Source: Candidatus Atribacter hydrocarboniphilus
GTDB lineage: Bacteria; Atribacterota; Atribacteria; Atribacterales; Atribacteraceae
Direction: 5' to 3'
Assembly (NCBI GenBank): GCA_003542295.1
Contig: DPKX01000147.1
Span: 1 to 5,080 of the forward strand
Length of the DNA stretch: 5,080 nucleotides
The position numbers were made by a program, and so were the translations under genes. The notes under the pieces were generated by a model. That model worked only from the letters and a program-made list of their open reading frames with translations, searched no databases and was not told the DNA's origin. This document shows positions 4,916 through 5,080 of the stretch, in pieces. Numbering within the stretch: position 1 is the stretch's first letter; each line of letters opens with the position of its first letter.

Positions 4916-5080
4916 AAATTTCTGGTTTTTGAATGGTCCGAACGCTGAAAAAGTTACTCGGAAGATCGATTCCTTTTTCAACGCTTTCCATCTCAATCAA
5001 AGAGGTTGAGTTGTCTTTAAGGTCTTGGAAGTACATTTTTAAAATAGTAATACTTCCATCCTCTTCTTCCTGTACTTTTT
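4914..5080 (-). CDS. LolA-like outer membrane lipoprotein-sorting protein, C-terminal part (partial)
   Basis: The frame is open from the right edge to a TGA at 4914-4916, giving 54 residues. The reading includes ITILKMYFQDLKD, then STSLIEMESVEKGIDLP, SNFFSVRTIQKPEI. The pattern of a short beta-strand, a polar turn, a second strand, GI(D/P) and FF/FS close to the end resembles the C-terminus of LolA-like proteins of the kind often annotated as outer membrane lipoprotein-sorting protein. These are periplasmic lipid- or lipoprotein-binding half-barrels. Family members frequently stand beside MMPL/RND exporters, so one may lie to the right of the window. The N-terminus and signal peptide are not visible. 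The assignment rests on a short segment and family resemblance. Confidence 0.6.
   Translation of the reverse strand, partial: KVQEEEDGSITILKMYFQDLKDNSTSLIEMESVEKGIDLPSNFFSVRTIQKPEI

Overview
This AT-rich window carries protein-coding genes on the minus strand only, so transcription runs from the right end to the left. The outer-membrane beta-barrel protein with a Sec signal peptide and a terminal Phe, next to a LolA-like protein, points to a diderm bacterium. The base composition, the TTGAGGTG-type ribosome binding sites and the abundance of small palindromic intergenic repeats would suit an anaerobic lineage such as Atribacterota. That placement is only a guess and cannot be checked here.

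Layout, following transcription from right to left. At 4914-5080 is the 3' end of a LolA-like (outer membrane lipoprotein-sorting) protein. It is tightly coupled to a 429-residue outer-membrane beta-barrel protein at 3617-4906. A strong hairpin at 3559-3605 closes this unit. A 537-bp gene-free stretch follows (3080-3616), packed with at least six short GC-rich palindromic or tandem repeats. Then comes a TetR-family regulator (2495-3070) with a palindrome just upstream that could be its operator. After a 181-bp gap containing a near-perfect 18-bp palindrome lies a low-specificity L-threonine aldolase (1282-2313). A 234-bp AT-rich gap with an extended -10 promoter candidate leads to a PfkB-family sugar kinase (103-1047). 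At the left edge (1-66) is the possible start of one more gene.

The LolA-like, barrel and TetR genes look like one envelope-export module. In other diderms such genes often accompany an MMPL/RND exporter, which would be expected just right of this window. Threonine aldolase and the sugar kinase are metabolic genes with no evident link to the module. In three of the four complete genes the longest-ORF start lies inside the Shine-Dalgarno sequence, so I have moved those starts downstream. I found no CRISPR array, tRNA, rRNA or transposase gene. The most unusual part of the window is the repeat mosaic at 3163-3475, which includes two related repeats in opposite orientation.
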